The notes under the pieces: model-generated
The model's database searches: none
What the model was told of the DNA's origin: nothing
Seen by the model: the letters and a program-made list of their open reading frames with translations, nothing else
Shown: positions 32,237-44,779 of the stretch, one piece after another
Layout: each line of letters begins with the position of its first letter
Numbering within the stretch: position 1 is the stretch's first letter
DNA from: Polytrichum commune
Taxonomy: Eukaryota; Streptophyta; Polytrichopsida; Polytrichales; Polytrichaceae
Direction of reading: 5' to 3'
Assembly: GCA_950295325.1 (NCBI GenBank)
Contig: OX485805.1
Location: 55,268,758 to 55,328,757, forward strand
Length of the DNA stretch: 60,000 bases
Position numbers and translations under genes: made by a program

Positions 32237-32618
32237 GGGCATCGCCAGTGGATCTAGGTAAAGCTCACTGCAAACCAAAACCTATCTTTTGACTGACCTA
32301 AAATTAGAAACTGAAATTACCATCATTAGAAGCACACCTAAATAAACGTGAGATATTTCTCAAGAAAAAAGAATTGTAAAAAATTGACGTAGGTGAAATC
32401 CCTCATTGAAAACACCACATTTTCAAAATTTAGAGGGCGTGCACCAAATCTTGCTTAAAAATGGAAAGATCCTCCCACACTCCCTCCAAATTTCTGAAAT
32501 ATCTCACGTTTATTTAGGTGTGCTTCTAATGATGGTAATTTCAGTTTCTAATTTTAGGTCAGTCAAAAGATAGGTTTTGGTTTGCAGTGAGCTTTACCTA
32601 GATCCACTGGCGATGCCC
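32237..32618. mobile_element. PIF/Harbinger-like fold-back MITE, copy 1
   Basis: The left terminus is GGGCATCGCCAGTGGATCTA, then GGTAAAGCTCACTGCAAACC, and the right terminus is its inverse, ending CCACTGGCGATGCCC. Exact TTA duplications flank it (32234-32236 and 32619-32621). The arms pair for well over 100 bp (for example GACTGACCTAAAATTAGAAA against its complement near 32560). TWA target duplications and GGGCATC-type ends fit Harbinger/Tourist elements. It is 382 bp with no coding capacity. The second copy is at 57151-57545. Confidence 0.85.
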
Positions 32619-32759
32619 TTACCCATGTCGCTATGGTGATGAGGGGGTTGACTTTCCAACCTAAATTTCGGAGGTTATTTATGAGAGGGCAAGGGTGATA
32701 CATTAAGTCTGACCTCATTTTTTTTATCATTCCGATAGCAAGTGAAGAGAACAACCATT

Positions 32760-35180
32760 TGAGGGGTCAAAATCCAAAACCAAGACTTTCAACAATAACT
32801 AACAAGTAATATCTATATTTAAACCTTTGGCTTTCCAAGAAGCTACACGATTACTCTTTTGAACAATCATTACTCTAACACACCACCACTATTGGGATAG
32901 TAGGGCCAAGGCAACATCAATTCTGACTCCATTTTAACTAAAAATATAAAGTTCAAATTTAACACTTCCAATCAAATAGTTGTCATTTGGGTCATGTTGC
33001 AATGACCATGGTCATTTTTGCATTTATATGTGAGACATATATTATATTGTAGATATTTTGACACCATGTGCCACATGCCTTGTTTCCTTTTTATTATTGA
33101 TTTTGATTTCATACTATATATTCTAGCAACTTGAGCTATGGGTTTTCAATTCCATTATTTTTTCATTTTTATTTTAGTAAGGTGAATTTTATTGTAAAAA
33201 TGATTTTTTAAGACTACAGACATGGTAAAATAGTCAAATATGCCAATATGTAGGGCCCAACATGGCATTTATAAGTACATGGGGTCCACCCAAGGAGAAG
33301 TGGATGGCAAGGGGGATTGGACCCTAGACCTCACGGGTCCCAAACCAAGCCCTCACCCATCAACTCCACTCACATCTAACATTCACACAAGTGGTACGTA
33401 ATGTGGTTATTGGGTAGAGGAGATACTCACCTAGTTACTGCACATACTTAATGTATATAGTTATGTACATAGTTACTGCGTAGTTACTACATAGTGTTAT
33501 TGTATACTTTGCCCAAAAAAAAATATTTTGAAAAAATTATGTAGACTCTTTATAGGCTTTCAAATATGTTTTGAAGTTATTTCAAGCTATTGGACCTACC
33601 TAAAAGGTTCATTTCTTAAAATAACTTTAGGGAAAATTTCTTTAGATTACATATGAATTTTTCATTTTTCATTTTTTTAAATAAAATCTTTGTAAGTTCT
33701 TAAATCTATGGAATTATTTTGGAATTTATTTAAGCTATTTAACTTGCCTAAAAGGTTCAATTCTATATATGACATATTTTATTGTTGAAAAAATTGCATA
33801 CTATTTGGCCTTTACTAGATCTATGTATATTTATTGGAAATTCTCCAAGTTGTTTGACGTGCCTAAAAATTTGTCTTAGGCTTTTAGTTCTCATTACAAT
33901 CTTATGCTTTGGGGATTTGCCATGATCGTGGGGCCAACCAACAAGGAACTTACAAAGTGATCATATATGTGCACGAGTGGGCGAATCTTTCTATAACTAG
34001 GATGGTGGCTTCAAACACACACGTCCAATTGACTCAATGATCCATTGGTGTAAAAGTGACCATTTAGCAAATGGCTACTTCAATACAAAGGAACATTGTG
34101 TCAAATGCAAGTGTGTGGTAGTACCCACAATCCTAGTAGTTCACATTGCATCAAAACCTTCAACAATAGTCTTCTCCTTTTCCATTCAAATTAGGAACAA
34201 ATTTACGAATTGATTGCTAAAAAAAATTTAATTGAAAATTGAAAATTTAAGAAGACTACAATGAATCACAAGTGGAACCTAATTAGATCTTTAGTATACC
34301 GATTATCTCAATCAGTGTGTGTTATCATTCAAAGTTACGCAATGCCATAACATCTCATTCAAGAGTTCATTTTTCACTGATGAAAGTTCAATAGCTCGTT
34401 CAAACATTATAGAACATAGATAACTTTGCTTGGTAAAATTTGACATTCTCATTAAATAGTTATAGCATTGTGTAACTCCAAATAATAACATGCACTAATT
34501 GGGATAATTAGTGTAGTTCATAAGTGACCTACATAAATTTTCATATTGTAAACAAACAAAGACTCCCAAATGACATGGTACACTTAAATTTTTACTTGTC
34601 AAATTTCTTTCCCCCGAATGATCCAAGGAATGGAAGTGTGTGAATGAAGCCAAACCCTACTAGGATTTTGCAGATTCTATTGAGGGGTTTCTATATAACA
34701 AAAACAAACAACTTAACAAACAAAGCGAAATCAAAAGCAACTCAAGTGAATGTCATGTGACATGCAACCTCATAAGTTGTACTCCACATGGCACTTACAA
34801 CAAACATACAAACAAACACCAATCCCAAGAGAAAACGTAGTCAAAACTCAAGACCTCCAACATGTTGGGAGAATAAAGAGTTACACTATGATCCCTTCTT
34901 CGCCCTTTACCTAAAGTACAACATTGCATCTTGTGCACCCGAGCCAATTCTTCGTGGGCCACAAGGAATTTGTTGTGGCATACGAGCATTAAAGGTACAA
35001 ACTATAAATCTCATTGCCTCACCCCCAAGTTTGCGGCTAATCTTAGTCAAATTGGGTTCCTTTATACTAAATTTGTCCATTAAAGAGATGGGATTGACAA
35101 AACCTTCTACCTAAAGGCGAGATATTTCGGCACTAACATACGGGCCACCTTGCTAGAATGCTTTGGTGACCCTTTGCAAA
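32760..35180. other. Gene-free AT-rich stretch
   Basis: No supported gene. The 108-codon frame at 34788-35114 has no recognisable motif. Confidence 0.5.
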
Positions 35181-35190
35181 GTTGTGACGG

Positions 35191-35374
35191 TACACTAAAT
35201 ATCTAGTTTAGTGCAACACTAAAATTGGTGTGTCATGTTAATCATAGTGGTCTTTGTGATTTTTTCATGACTCATGTAGCAACAAGTGTCATCTGGCATC
35301 CTCTCTAGTTGTCGCTTAATGATTGAAAGAAAAATAGTGTGGGATGGACCACACTAACTAAGATATTTAGTAAA
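35191..35374 (+). repeat. Repeat B copy
   Basis: The left end TACACTAAATATCTAGTTTA and the right end CCACACTAACTAAGATATTT are imperfect inverted repeats. The internal GGTGTGTCATGTTAAT matches the 14.7-kb copy. About 184 bp. Confidence 0.6.
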
Positions 35375-36326
35375 TGAAGTTTGTAACCACCTTCCAAATC
35401 ATTTTGGAGCTCGCATGACCGTCTTGTTAATAATCAAAGTGAAGATTCAATTCTTTTACTTTAATGGTCATGTAGATTTTTTTAATTGCAGTGTGTTGAC
35501 TATCAATTTTGGAATAGTTAACAAATGTTGAGCACATAGTCTAATCTCTTTTAAACACATGGGCTTTTTGGTGTTTGTTTTAACTTGCAAGCAATTGACC
35601 ACACTTAACTACATATTACTCAAATATAGGTGTCCTATCATGATAAGTGAACAAATTAGGCATGCTTGTCTTAGACCCATGATGCCAAACTCAAATCACA
35701 TGGGCAACTATGCAAATAGTTTAGTAAGTAGACCATAGATATATTGAAGCAACAACACAACACCACCACAACGCTAAGATATAAAGTTCAATTTTGTTGG
35801 TGAGCACTAGAATGAACAAAGACTAATATGTTCATGGGCTATTACCACCTTTAAGTGGTGGGTTCTATTCGCATACTAAAATGAGTAAACAAAACTAACA
35901 CATGACTACTCATATTTAAGGAACCATGTCACAATGGAATTTTCCATTGATGTGTAGAAAGAAAAGAAAAGGAATGTTGGTGTTCTAGTCTTAATGTGAA
36001 TATGAACATGTTGGTCATCATATTCCATGATGCAATAGACAATGTAAGGCTTTCCTTTCGAAAGGTGGGCTCCATTTATGAATGTGTATACACAAGTTTT
36101 TTCTTTTCTTTTCTTTTCTCTCTCTCAAGGAGGGAGGTGTGGCAAGAGGGGGGATAGGCTATACACCTTGTAGATTTTATAGGATAAACGCTTGTTGCAA
36201 TTGTCCATTGCTACTTGTCTTTCATAACCTATACAAGCCGCTTGCCTCATACAAGAGAATAATACAACCAATGGCCATATAATAAATATGTAGTGGTTTT
36301 GTGATGCTCAAATATTGATGGCCTAG

Positions 36327-36803
36327 TGGCCATTTTACATTAGAGCTAGAGGGCTCTTGACATGTGATTTACAAATTTTACGATTGGTTGAGAAGTTGGA
36401 GACCATCCAAGTTCAGTTTCCACTAGACTTTGAAGGCATGAGGGACCAAAGATATTCAAATGAAGGAATAATTTACATGGCGTCCCACATGGCAACAATG
36501 TTTCATGGTCTACCAGATATTGCATCAGGCTCATTAAAAAGAGGTGGAATGAATGCAAAATTAAGGACCGTGGTATTCAATTAAACTGCCATTGGGTCCC
36601 AAGAATATTATATTGCCATGTGGAGACCCACACCCAAACATATGTTGCAGTCACTCAACATGGTCTTTGACTTTCCATTAAGCTTGAGGGCTCATCACTT
36701 GCAAAAATTGGATTTCTATTTTCCATGGCATGGCCATTGGGTGATTTTTAGGGCCCGTTAATTTTTCATGGTCATGGCTCTTCGTATGTGTGTAAAGCGG
36801 CCC
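36327..36803. mobile_element. MITE of the GGGCC family, degraded
   Basis: The right end, TGTGTAAAGCGGCCC followed by TAA, is clear. The left end GGCCATTTTACATTAGAGC is a poor inverse of it. The interior (CCATCCAAGTTCAGTTTCC, GGGACCAAAG, ATGTTTCATGGTC) aligns in order with 51540-51710, placing both in one family. Confidence 0.55.
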
Positions 36804-37161
36804 TAAATCTTTCAATAGTAATGCCGTGGCAAGGTCCCTAAGTAACTTTTCTTTTATTAGAGAAATGAGGGACCACGAGGCTTAGCAACGTTACCTACTT
36901 ATGTCTACGATTATCCATATCCTTTTGAACTAATTAATCATTCGGAATAGTAACTACACTAAAGATTGTATTTAGTGTCATATGGTATTTTATGTCATTG
37001 TGGTAACTTTCCTAATGACACTTCATATGAACAAGTTTATAAGTATTGCTATCCCAACTTACTTTTAGTTCATCTAATGTCCAATTATTGAAACAACCTT
37101 TGGTATATTATGTATCCTAACATTTTTGTCATGAATAACTAAAATCTGGATGAAAATCACT

Positions 37162-38328
37162 CACGGGGAGGTCACTCCATTGTCAAGTTGAAAACCACGT
37201 GCAAACAAAAAAATATATACTTTTTCTAAGTTGCATCAACAAAATGGGTCAAACTATTATCAAAAACAATTTATGAGTACATATACATGGTATCTATTAC
37301 ATAGTAAAAATTGATAACCAAATTGATAATTTGTTTTTTCTAGAAAACATACCGTTTCTAACTAGAATGACGCAGAATTGAACTAAAACAATTACTAGAA
37401 AAAATGGAGATGACTAAAAATTTCAAAAGAATATACAAAAGATATTATCAATGGATATGTATATATAGAAAAATATCATAATTTTTTAAATTATCTATGG
37501 GGGGCCATTCACGGTTGGGGTACTACTTTTGGCCGTCTAACGGAAAACGGATTTTTTTGGATAACTTCACATGCTTGGTATGCTTAGATTTTTATTGTGA
37601 AGCATATTTTGGATCATACCTACATTTCATACTCCATATCGAGTACACTGACAAAGTTAATTTAGAAGGAATAGGGTCATCTAAAATATCCTTTTGATTC
37701 CTTAAAGGACATTCAGGAGTGTTGTCTTAATTGTTCACCTTAGGATCAAGGAATGAAAATGACAACAAGAATCAATCGAAACGATCCCAAATTTTTTCCT
37801 CACACTCATCGTTCAAGTGTGTACCAATAGAACCAAATATGTATTGAATAGCAATTGCCCAACTTTACATGTGGCACCAAACATGTCCAAATATACATAT
37901 ACTCACGGCCACACGTAAAAGGAACGTTTAGTATTAGAATTGGACAAAAAAAATTATATGAATGGACACATGACACTTTTACCAAGGCACCAAGATACAT
38001 AACAGGAAATAATTGACCACCAATGCACACCTAAATAACAAAAAAATGCCACTGATGTGGCCTAGGGTTTAGGGTTTAGGGTGATTATTAAATAATAATA
38101 AAAATATTTCTTGATAAAGCTTATGAACTATCTACTTATTTATGTAAAATTTATTGATCAAATAATAATAAATCATGATAAAAACCAAGATCAATGCGAC
38201 AAAGTCCTTAAGTCCTTTGTCCCAAAAGTAGTACCTCAACCGTGAATGCCCCCATGGCATATAATATAGGGGTAGCAAACTTTGTTCGTACGTGGTTTTC
38301 AACTTGACAATGGAGTGACCTCCCCGTG
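37162..38328. mobile_element. Long-TIR DNA element with 8-bp target duplication
   Basis: The left end CACGGGGAGGTCACTCCATT continues GTCAAGTTGAAAACCACGT, and the right end is its exact inverse, a perfect match over about 39 bp. AAATCACT flanks both sides (37154-37161 and 38329-38336). A second inverted block (CATTCACGGTTGGGGTACTA at about 37506 and its inverse at about 38220-38250) continues the arms, with about 290 bp more in the left arm than in the right. An 8-bp duplication fits hAT elements, though TIRs this long are commoner in Mutator-like elements. No transposase is seen. Confidence 0.8.
38063..38082 (+). repeat. Interstitial telomere-type repeat
   Basis: Nearly three TTTAGGG units (TAGGGTTTAGGGTTTAGGGT) lie inside the long-TIR element. 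The unit is the common plant telomere repeat. The array is far too short to mark a chromosome end. Confidence 0.85.
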
Positions 38329-38458
38329 AAATCACTTAGTAAGTGAAAGTAATTGCAACACTATGCATCTATAAAGTCGAAGCTTTTATACAAGGAATGA
38401 CATATAATGTTAGGTTTACATTTAGCGTTGGTGGAACTACACATATGCTTTACAATTA

Positions 38459-38841
38459 GGGCCGGTTCACACGGGGTTCCAAGTTCTAAGTCCCAAGTCA
38501 CATGAGGTCAATCCATGCAATCTTAGCCATTGAGAGCATGGAAGTTGGGACTTACCACTTCACACAGGGTCCCAAGTCCCGATTATAACATGAATGCCTA
38601 TATCACAACACTTTTTGAAGATGAGGCTTGGGACTTGTGTTGCAAGTTGGATCGAGCAAACAACTAGACCCAACTCTCAACCCAATTTCTGCGAATATTT
38701 TTGCATAAATTAATCAAGATCCAACTTTAATGATATTTAACCATACTTTAACGATTACTTGAGGTTCACAAGTTGGGGCATTACCTCCATATTGGGACTT
38801 GCTAGCATGAGTGGGACTTGGGACATGGTGTGAACCAGCCC
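38459..38841. mobile_element. MITE with GGGCCGGTTCACAC ends and TTA duplication
   Basis: The left end GGGCCGGTTCACAC and right end GTGTGAACCAGCCC are inverted. TTA flanks both sides (38456-38458 and 38842-38844). The paralogous empty site reads ACAATTAGCATTGAG. It is 383 bp. The interior repeats CCCAAGTC-type segments in both orientations. Confidence 0.85.
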
Positions 38842-39357
38842 TTAGTATTGAGCAAGATAACTATAACTATATATATAGTTATCTAGAGAGAGAGAGATTA
38901 TTATTCATCCTTGAATATAACTTGCAGTGGGAGTAGCACGGAATAAGTAATAAGTTAAGGGATGGTTGAAACAGATAAGTTATCTCTTACAAACAAATTA
39001 GGTGTTATTTATGAGAATCGTCAACAACACAATGTCACAATTACATCCACAGAGTGTAAGTCTGTAAAGTGGACGTGGTCACATCCAACTAAGAAAGCAC
39101 TTCACATGCCTATTATGTATACTCAAGGATCTCTATCATTGAACATCAAACTCTTCACGGCCCAACAAGTTGCATTCAATATGAAACCATTTGCCATACA
39201 AAAGAGTGACTTAACCTAAGAAGCTAAGGCTTGAATGCATTGACATTGAGAAGGTTTTTGTCCTCACATTTTGGCTATGGATAAGCTTGTCAGGGAGCTA
39301 CTACCGTAACCCGGAAGACTCTACCTAGTCTACAAAAGTGGGAACAATGCCAAGCTA

Positions 39358-41365
39358 CTGTTCTCCCCCTTTGATATGACACGTTTGGTTGCGCAAGAAA
39401 ATGTCGTATTTTGATTTATATGATATGTTGGATTCAAATGTGGTACTATCAAGGATTTTCAATATAAAATTGTCCTTCTGCATGCAAAATGAAGATACAT
39501 AAGCATAAAAAAACAACTTTATTTAAGAAATATGCTCAAAACATCACACAATATGGAGTTGAAAAAATATCCCATGATAATGTCTTCACTATATATCACA
39601 CTACGGAAATAAGAATTTATTGTCTTTGAGGATGTTCGTTGATGTTGGTAATTGACATCTTGTTCAATTTATACATAAAAGATTGCATGTTTGTCACATC
39701 TACAACTAAAATCTCAAAAGGATGCTCCACCGCAAAGTTTGATAGTAATTGGGCATATTCACAAGCTTCATGAAGCTTGACTATTGGTGTTGGTTGGTCA
39801 TGCACATCATTCCCCTCCACTAGCTCTTCATTCAAAACTAAACCCAAATGCCAAATCCACCAACTCAGCCATGATGTACTATGTATCAACAATTTCCTCT
39901 CATGCCAATTGCACATATTCTTTGATAGGCATTAGTACACTTCCAAGATTCAAAGAGGAAATGAGACTTGGCAATCCAATATTTGCTTATTTCATTCATG
40001 ATTTCTCACGTTCATCATCCATGGAAAAATTGGCACTCCAATTTGCAAGTAAAATCTTGGACATCCTTTAGTTGTTTCGTACGAGTTTGGGGATACGTCT
40101 CTCTTCACACTTGAGAACACCACATAATAACTTGTCTTACATTAGGCACAATTTTCCTCAAGTTTTGGTGGGTAGTAGAAGAGTCAAGTGAGAGAGAACC
40201 CATTCCAAAAGCTTATTTTCATATTGAACGGAATGAAGCAACTATTCCTTGATCCAAGATTTGTACCACACTTGTAACATTAGGTGGTAAGAAAGCAATA
40301 GTAACATTGCTCAACTGCAATGTTGAGAAACCAAATGATTGACCCCTATCAACATGCTTAATGGAATGAATAACATAATTGTCCATATTTAAAAGTACCT
40401 TCCGCTTTTGAGATACGAAATGTACATTGAGGCTCATCATCCAACTCTTAAGTACATTTGGTGTCATCTAGGTTGTTTTATTTGCAAAGCACTACACATA
40501 ATCTATTGGCAACCTCCTTCCAAAGCATCTTGGGCGTGGAGATCTATAAATATTCACAGTTTCAACTTGTCAATGCATGTCGTGTTTACAACAAGTGCAA
40601 GAGTGAGACAACCCTTCTGAATTTTGCACCCACAAACTTTTCCTTGCGTTGGTGTGTCTTGTTTGGTTGGGAATGATAAAATAAACCAATCCCAATCATA
40701 TTGTAAACATCTTTTGGTGCCATAACCAATGCGGAGGAGGTCAGTGTTTACTATATTGTGAGCAAGTTGCTTAATGTGCAGACGTGGTCATCAACATCAA
40801 AAATGTTGAAATTATAGCCGAAATAAAAGATTGCCACCACTCAAGATTGCCGACACCTCCAAAGCCAAGAAATTGAAGAGTGGCATAGGCAAATCTAAGA
40901 GTATAAGATGGCGAGGATTGGAATTTCCAATCTAAAGAGATGTGAGATTCATATGTGAGGACAAAATTTCAAATCAAGAAGAGAATTCAACAACTTTAGA
41001 ATTCTACTTTGCAGATCTTGCAATCCTTAAACCCTTCAACCTCCACCCAAACCCAAAGACTCAAAACTACCATGTTTGTTTTGAAACCAAAGTTTACAAT
41101 AATGAAGTTCAATTAAGTTAAGTTAACCCATTGATGAATTCACCATGTACTCCCCAATCCCAAGATAAATCTTTATTGTGGGTCTCATCACTTGCACATA
41201 TTAATTACCTCCATTATATGACAAATCAGACCTAAGAATGTTGCATTATGAATGCCATAATCATAATATTAGGGTAAATTAAAACTAGAAAGTTTGGTCG
41301 ACATGAAATGTGTCATATAATGAAGGTGTCATATTGTCGAGTGTTGTATATTTGGGGTTAGACTG
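39358..41365 (-). mobile_element. Pogo/Tigger-like DNA transposon, degraded, coding on the reverse strand
   Basis: About 2.0 kb, flanked by TA (39356-39357 and 41366-41367). The ends CTGTTCTCCCCCTTTGATAT and, inverted, CAGTCTAACCCC are imperfect TIRs of the pogo type. The reverse strand encodes a broken DDE transposase. An upstream piece near 40500-40550 has RPRCFGRRLPIDY. The frame at 40467-40219 has RKVLLNMDNYVIH and LSNVTIAFLPPNVTS followed by QILDQGIVASF, the hallmark second-Asp and LPPN.TS.xQ.LDQG block. The C-terminal part is at 39916-39617. In-frame stops separate the pieces and the N-terminal DNA-binding part is not recognisable, so it cannot encode an active enzyme as it stands. Confidence 0.85.
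40219..40467 (-). pseudogene. DDE catalytic-core fragment of the pogo-like transposase
   Basis: An 82-codon open piece. The MDNYVIH segment carries the family's second catalytic Asp (DN...H). LPPNVTS and LDQG follow at the spacing seen in pogo/Jerky/CENP-B-related transposases. The first and third acidic residues are not in this piece. Stops lie on both sides. Confidence 0.8.
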
Positions 41366-41369
41366 TACT

Positions 41370-43990
41370 ACTTATCATATAATGCATGACGATGAACAGG
41401 CTTACTACCTAGTCGGTATTTGGAATTTCGCCCCTTTTGCAAGTTCGTTCATTAAATGTCAATAGCATATAGTTCAAAAAGCTACACACCTATTGCATCA
41501 ATAAGGCTCATCGTCATTGGCCACTTGGCAAGTTAGGATTGGCTCCTACAAGGCTACATCATAGCACTTTACATAACCCGCCATAGTCAACCTAAGCTAC
41601 ACACCTACCCGAGTCGAGTCGTTTGAGATCCTCCAAGAGGATAGAGAATAACACTTGTCAACACCAACAAAATATAGGGTTTTTGTCCACCCAATTAGGT
41701 TAGTATAAGGTAGATGGGTTCAAAATGCCTACTTCCTCTTTTTTCGATTACCCCACTTCTCTTCTCCTAAGATATGAAACACATGATTCGTACAAGATGG
41801 TTCGCAACTCCAATCAAGGTTGTAGCAACTTCCCTTGTAGTTTTCGGAGCTCATGTGAACAACATATTCATTATCAAATGAAATGTTCTCATGCTCATTA
41901 AATGGTCATACAGACACCCCCCCCCCTTTGAAAAATAAAACATGGTTGATTGTTGAGCCTAGATTGGTTATCATAATTTGCGGACACAATCCAATCTTTC
42001 TTTGAAGTACATGTCTTTTTTGTATTCATTCTTGGAGCCATACCACCACACACTACTCAAATATAGGTGTGCTAACAAAGAAAAGTGACCAATGAGGGAT
42101 GTCTACCTTAGCACATGTTCTCTTTGTTGTTTCTAACTTGGATTGCTTTTCATCAATGTGTGTGTGCAAAGACTAATGTTTAATTCATACAACTATCTTC
42201 CCACTCATCCCAATCTTTGTATACTTCTTATGGTTTTCATATTTCTTGAATTTTCACATTAAAGAAATGCCCAACCGAAACATACATGGTCACGCACGGA
42301 GGAGGGGGGTTGTATGTTAAGCCCTAACTTCCCGAGCGTGTGGAAGGGTTGTTTCGAGTGCATTTCACTCAATGTTGGTCGTGATATTTTCATGGACAAG
42401 TTTTGAGGGCAAATGGGATTCATCCATAGGACCTTGAAACATGGGAGATGATTTTTTTTTGAGGAAAAAATGGGCATGAATTACCCTTATGGATTTTTAG
42501 ATTATGATGATTAAAGTAAGGGATGCACAAGAAGATGCCATGTATTATCTTCCAAAAAGACCTTGACCAATCCAATTCACATGGAAAATAAGAGGAATGC
42601 TTGTATGATCCACTAGATGGGCACCAACTCAACAGTGGAGCACCTTCGTAAGCTCTCATGCCAAAATGTGCAAACCGCAATAGGCTAGCCACCTTGCATT
42701 TGGAGTATGTAATTCCCCATATTTCTAACCACATATATGCAAAGAATTCCCTCCAAAAAAAAATAAAGAGTGTCCAAATTTTAAATTGAATAGTTGATGT
42801 GAGCACAAATATCATTTTTATGTAAACATCAAAAGATATTTCACTTTTATTAAAATAAACATCATTGACGTTCAAGCAAAGTTTGCATTGGATCGACAAC
42901 CATTGATTGAAGCGAACACCCTCTCATGAGCACCCAACACAACAAAAACATGACCACTCCCTATTTTTTTTTGGGGGGGGGGGAGTTGCAAACAACCATT
43001 CATGATGTATTGTTTTCTAGTACGGCTGAGAGGTTATTGTCTTCTTTTGAGAAGATGAACTACTAAGAATAGTGGAGTTATCCATATTCAATCGATAAAA
43101 AGGAATTTTAATCCACACATACTTTTACTTACGCAAAGTTTGATTACGTGGGGGACCATACTTAGATATGGTGCTTTTGAATTATCAAATCGTAAAGATT
43201 TTGGAACCACACGGTTGCCATTGCACAAGACACAACCCCTTCAAAACAAGTATACGAGGGTCAACACATTGAAAGCCAAGTCTCCAAATGTATGGCTCCC
43301 CTAACAAGTCTAACCAAGGTTTACAAGAGTAGACTCGATGAGTGTACCTTAGCCTACTCCCCGAACAAGTCCCCCGACCGTTGCCAAACTTGAATAGACA
43401 TGACAACCAAGAGTGCGGTTGCGTCTCTCCGTGTAAGCTTAATTGAGGGCACACCCGACCAAAAGGAAAGTTATCACACCTACCGTAAGGGGCTTCATCA
43501 TGTTTGCCGATTCAACATAGAAAATGATTAAAATTATCATACGCCACACGGAACTCTTTAGAATTCACAAACAACGTGACAATGACACCACGTGGGCGGC
43601 TTTGATCGAATTGATATTTAATTGTTTAGCAATGAATGTAATAATCACATGACATTATTATACACTTTCATGCACTAGGCATTGTTCGCTACCAAATGGC
43701 ACCTTATTCATAATATTCAAGTATATATATAATATTCCTTATGGGCATTATTGAATAGTAGTGCAAGGTATGGCGATTGAGGACAACAAATCGTGATGTA
43801 TTTAGAAAGAAAGCATGAAGGGTTTTTTTTAAGTAAGAGTGTTACACACCTTTTGAGGTATTTTCATGTCATGGTTGCATCCTTTGGAGCTCGTCAACAA
43901 ATGCCCTACCTTACTCTCAAAATCTTGTGGATTGTCATGTGTTGGAAAATAAAAGATGACCTTTGCAAACCTTATTAAGAAGAGAATCCT
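41370..43990. other. Gene-free stretch
   Basis: Frames at 42420-42899 and 43185-43454 (reverse) have no recognisable motif and no compositional support. A G11 run is at 42973-42983. Confidence 0.5.
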
Positions 43991-44019
43991 TAAAGCATAC
44001 CATTTTGTAATGACTCCGA

Positions 44020-44340
44020 CATCTATTATACGACTGTGACATTGTAAATATGACACTTTTGATCTTCAAATGTCATATTATAGAGGCAGTGAATGTATAT
44101 AGGTGGGTCTTATATGAAATGTGGATAAAAGAAATTTCAATGTAAAATAATGCTATTACACGGGGACGAAGGGAATCAAGTTCTCTATCTTAAAGCCTAA
44201 TCAAGAGGCTCATTAGCTTTTGTCCCTTTTGCAACATTTTGACCTTAATGCAAAGCCCTTGGACTCTTTAGATGTTGATGAGAGATCTCCACCTATTGTG
44301 ATCGTGGTCGTTGCTCTCGGTATGTGTGTAAAGCGGCCCT
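44020..44340. repeat. Isolated MITE ends
   Basis: A TGTCATATTATAGAGGCAGTG segment (about 44069-44089) looks like a pogo-type terminus. TGTGTAAAGCGGCCC followed by TAA ends near 44339 and matches the right end at 36803. Partner ends were not found, so these are probably truncated elements. Confidence 0.4.
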
Positions 44341-44553
44341 AACTTCAATCGAAGGAATAAGCTAATAGTTATAGATAAAATGTTCTTTGTGTGGATAGAA
44401 AAGCACAAGAAAGTTGGTGGAATTGCTCCCCATTTGGACGAGCAACAACTGGTCATGTTTAAAGTTAGCTCAACAAAAGCCGGTACTTTTAAGTTACAAG
44501 AAAATGATTGGTCATGTTTGGAGAGAGAGAGAGAGAGAGAGATCATATCAAAC

Positions 44554-44746
44554 GTACCTCTCATTCATCCAACACAAAAAAGCCTTGAAATAATGTGCAG
44601 CCCGGAGGTTACTTTTGAAAAGTCGGGTTGACGCGGAAATTAACTTTGAGAACCTCGAATTAGTCTTCTCGATGACATTTGAGAGGACTCGGCCACAAAT
44701 CTAGAAGGAGTCAAGTTTGATATCACGTTGGATGGATGAGAGGTAC
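44554..44746. mobile_element. MITE with GTACCTCTCATTCATCCAAC ends
   Basis: The left end GTACCTCTCATTCATCCAAC and right end GTTGGATGGATGAGAGGTAC are inverted with one mismatch. About 193 bp. It follows directly after a (GA)n tract (44520-44541). The related copy is at 12038-12232. Confidence 0.75.
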
Positions 44747-44779
44747 ACTCATACACAAGAGCTCCCTCCCTCAGGGTTT

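Larger units (their letters stand above)
36953..38860 (+). repeat. Dispersed repeat A, copy interrupted by two insertions
   Basis: It starts ACTACACTAAAGATTGTATT. Compared with 30368-30850, the sequence is interrupted at AAATCACT by the element at 37162-38328 and at TTA by the MITE at 38459-38841. It resumes with TTAGTATTGAGCAAGATA. Both target duplications are confirmed by the uninterrupted copy. Confidence 0.75.

Noticed and set aside
38063-38082. Chromosome end or telomere
   Set aside because: Fewer than three units, internal to a transposon.
42420-43454. Reverse frames of 159 and 89 codons
   Set aside because: No motif, low-complexity surroundings, no neighbours suggesting a gene.
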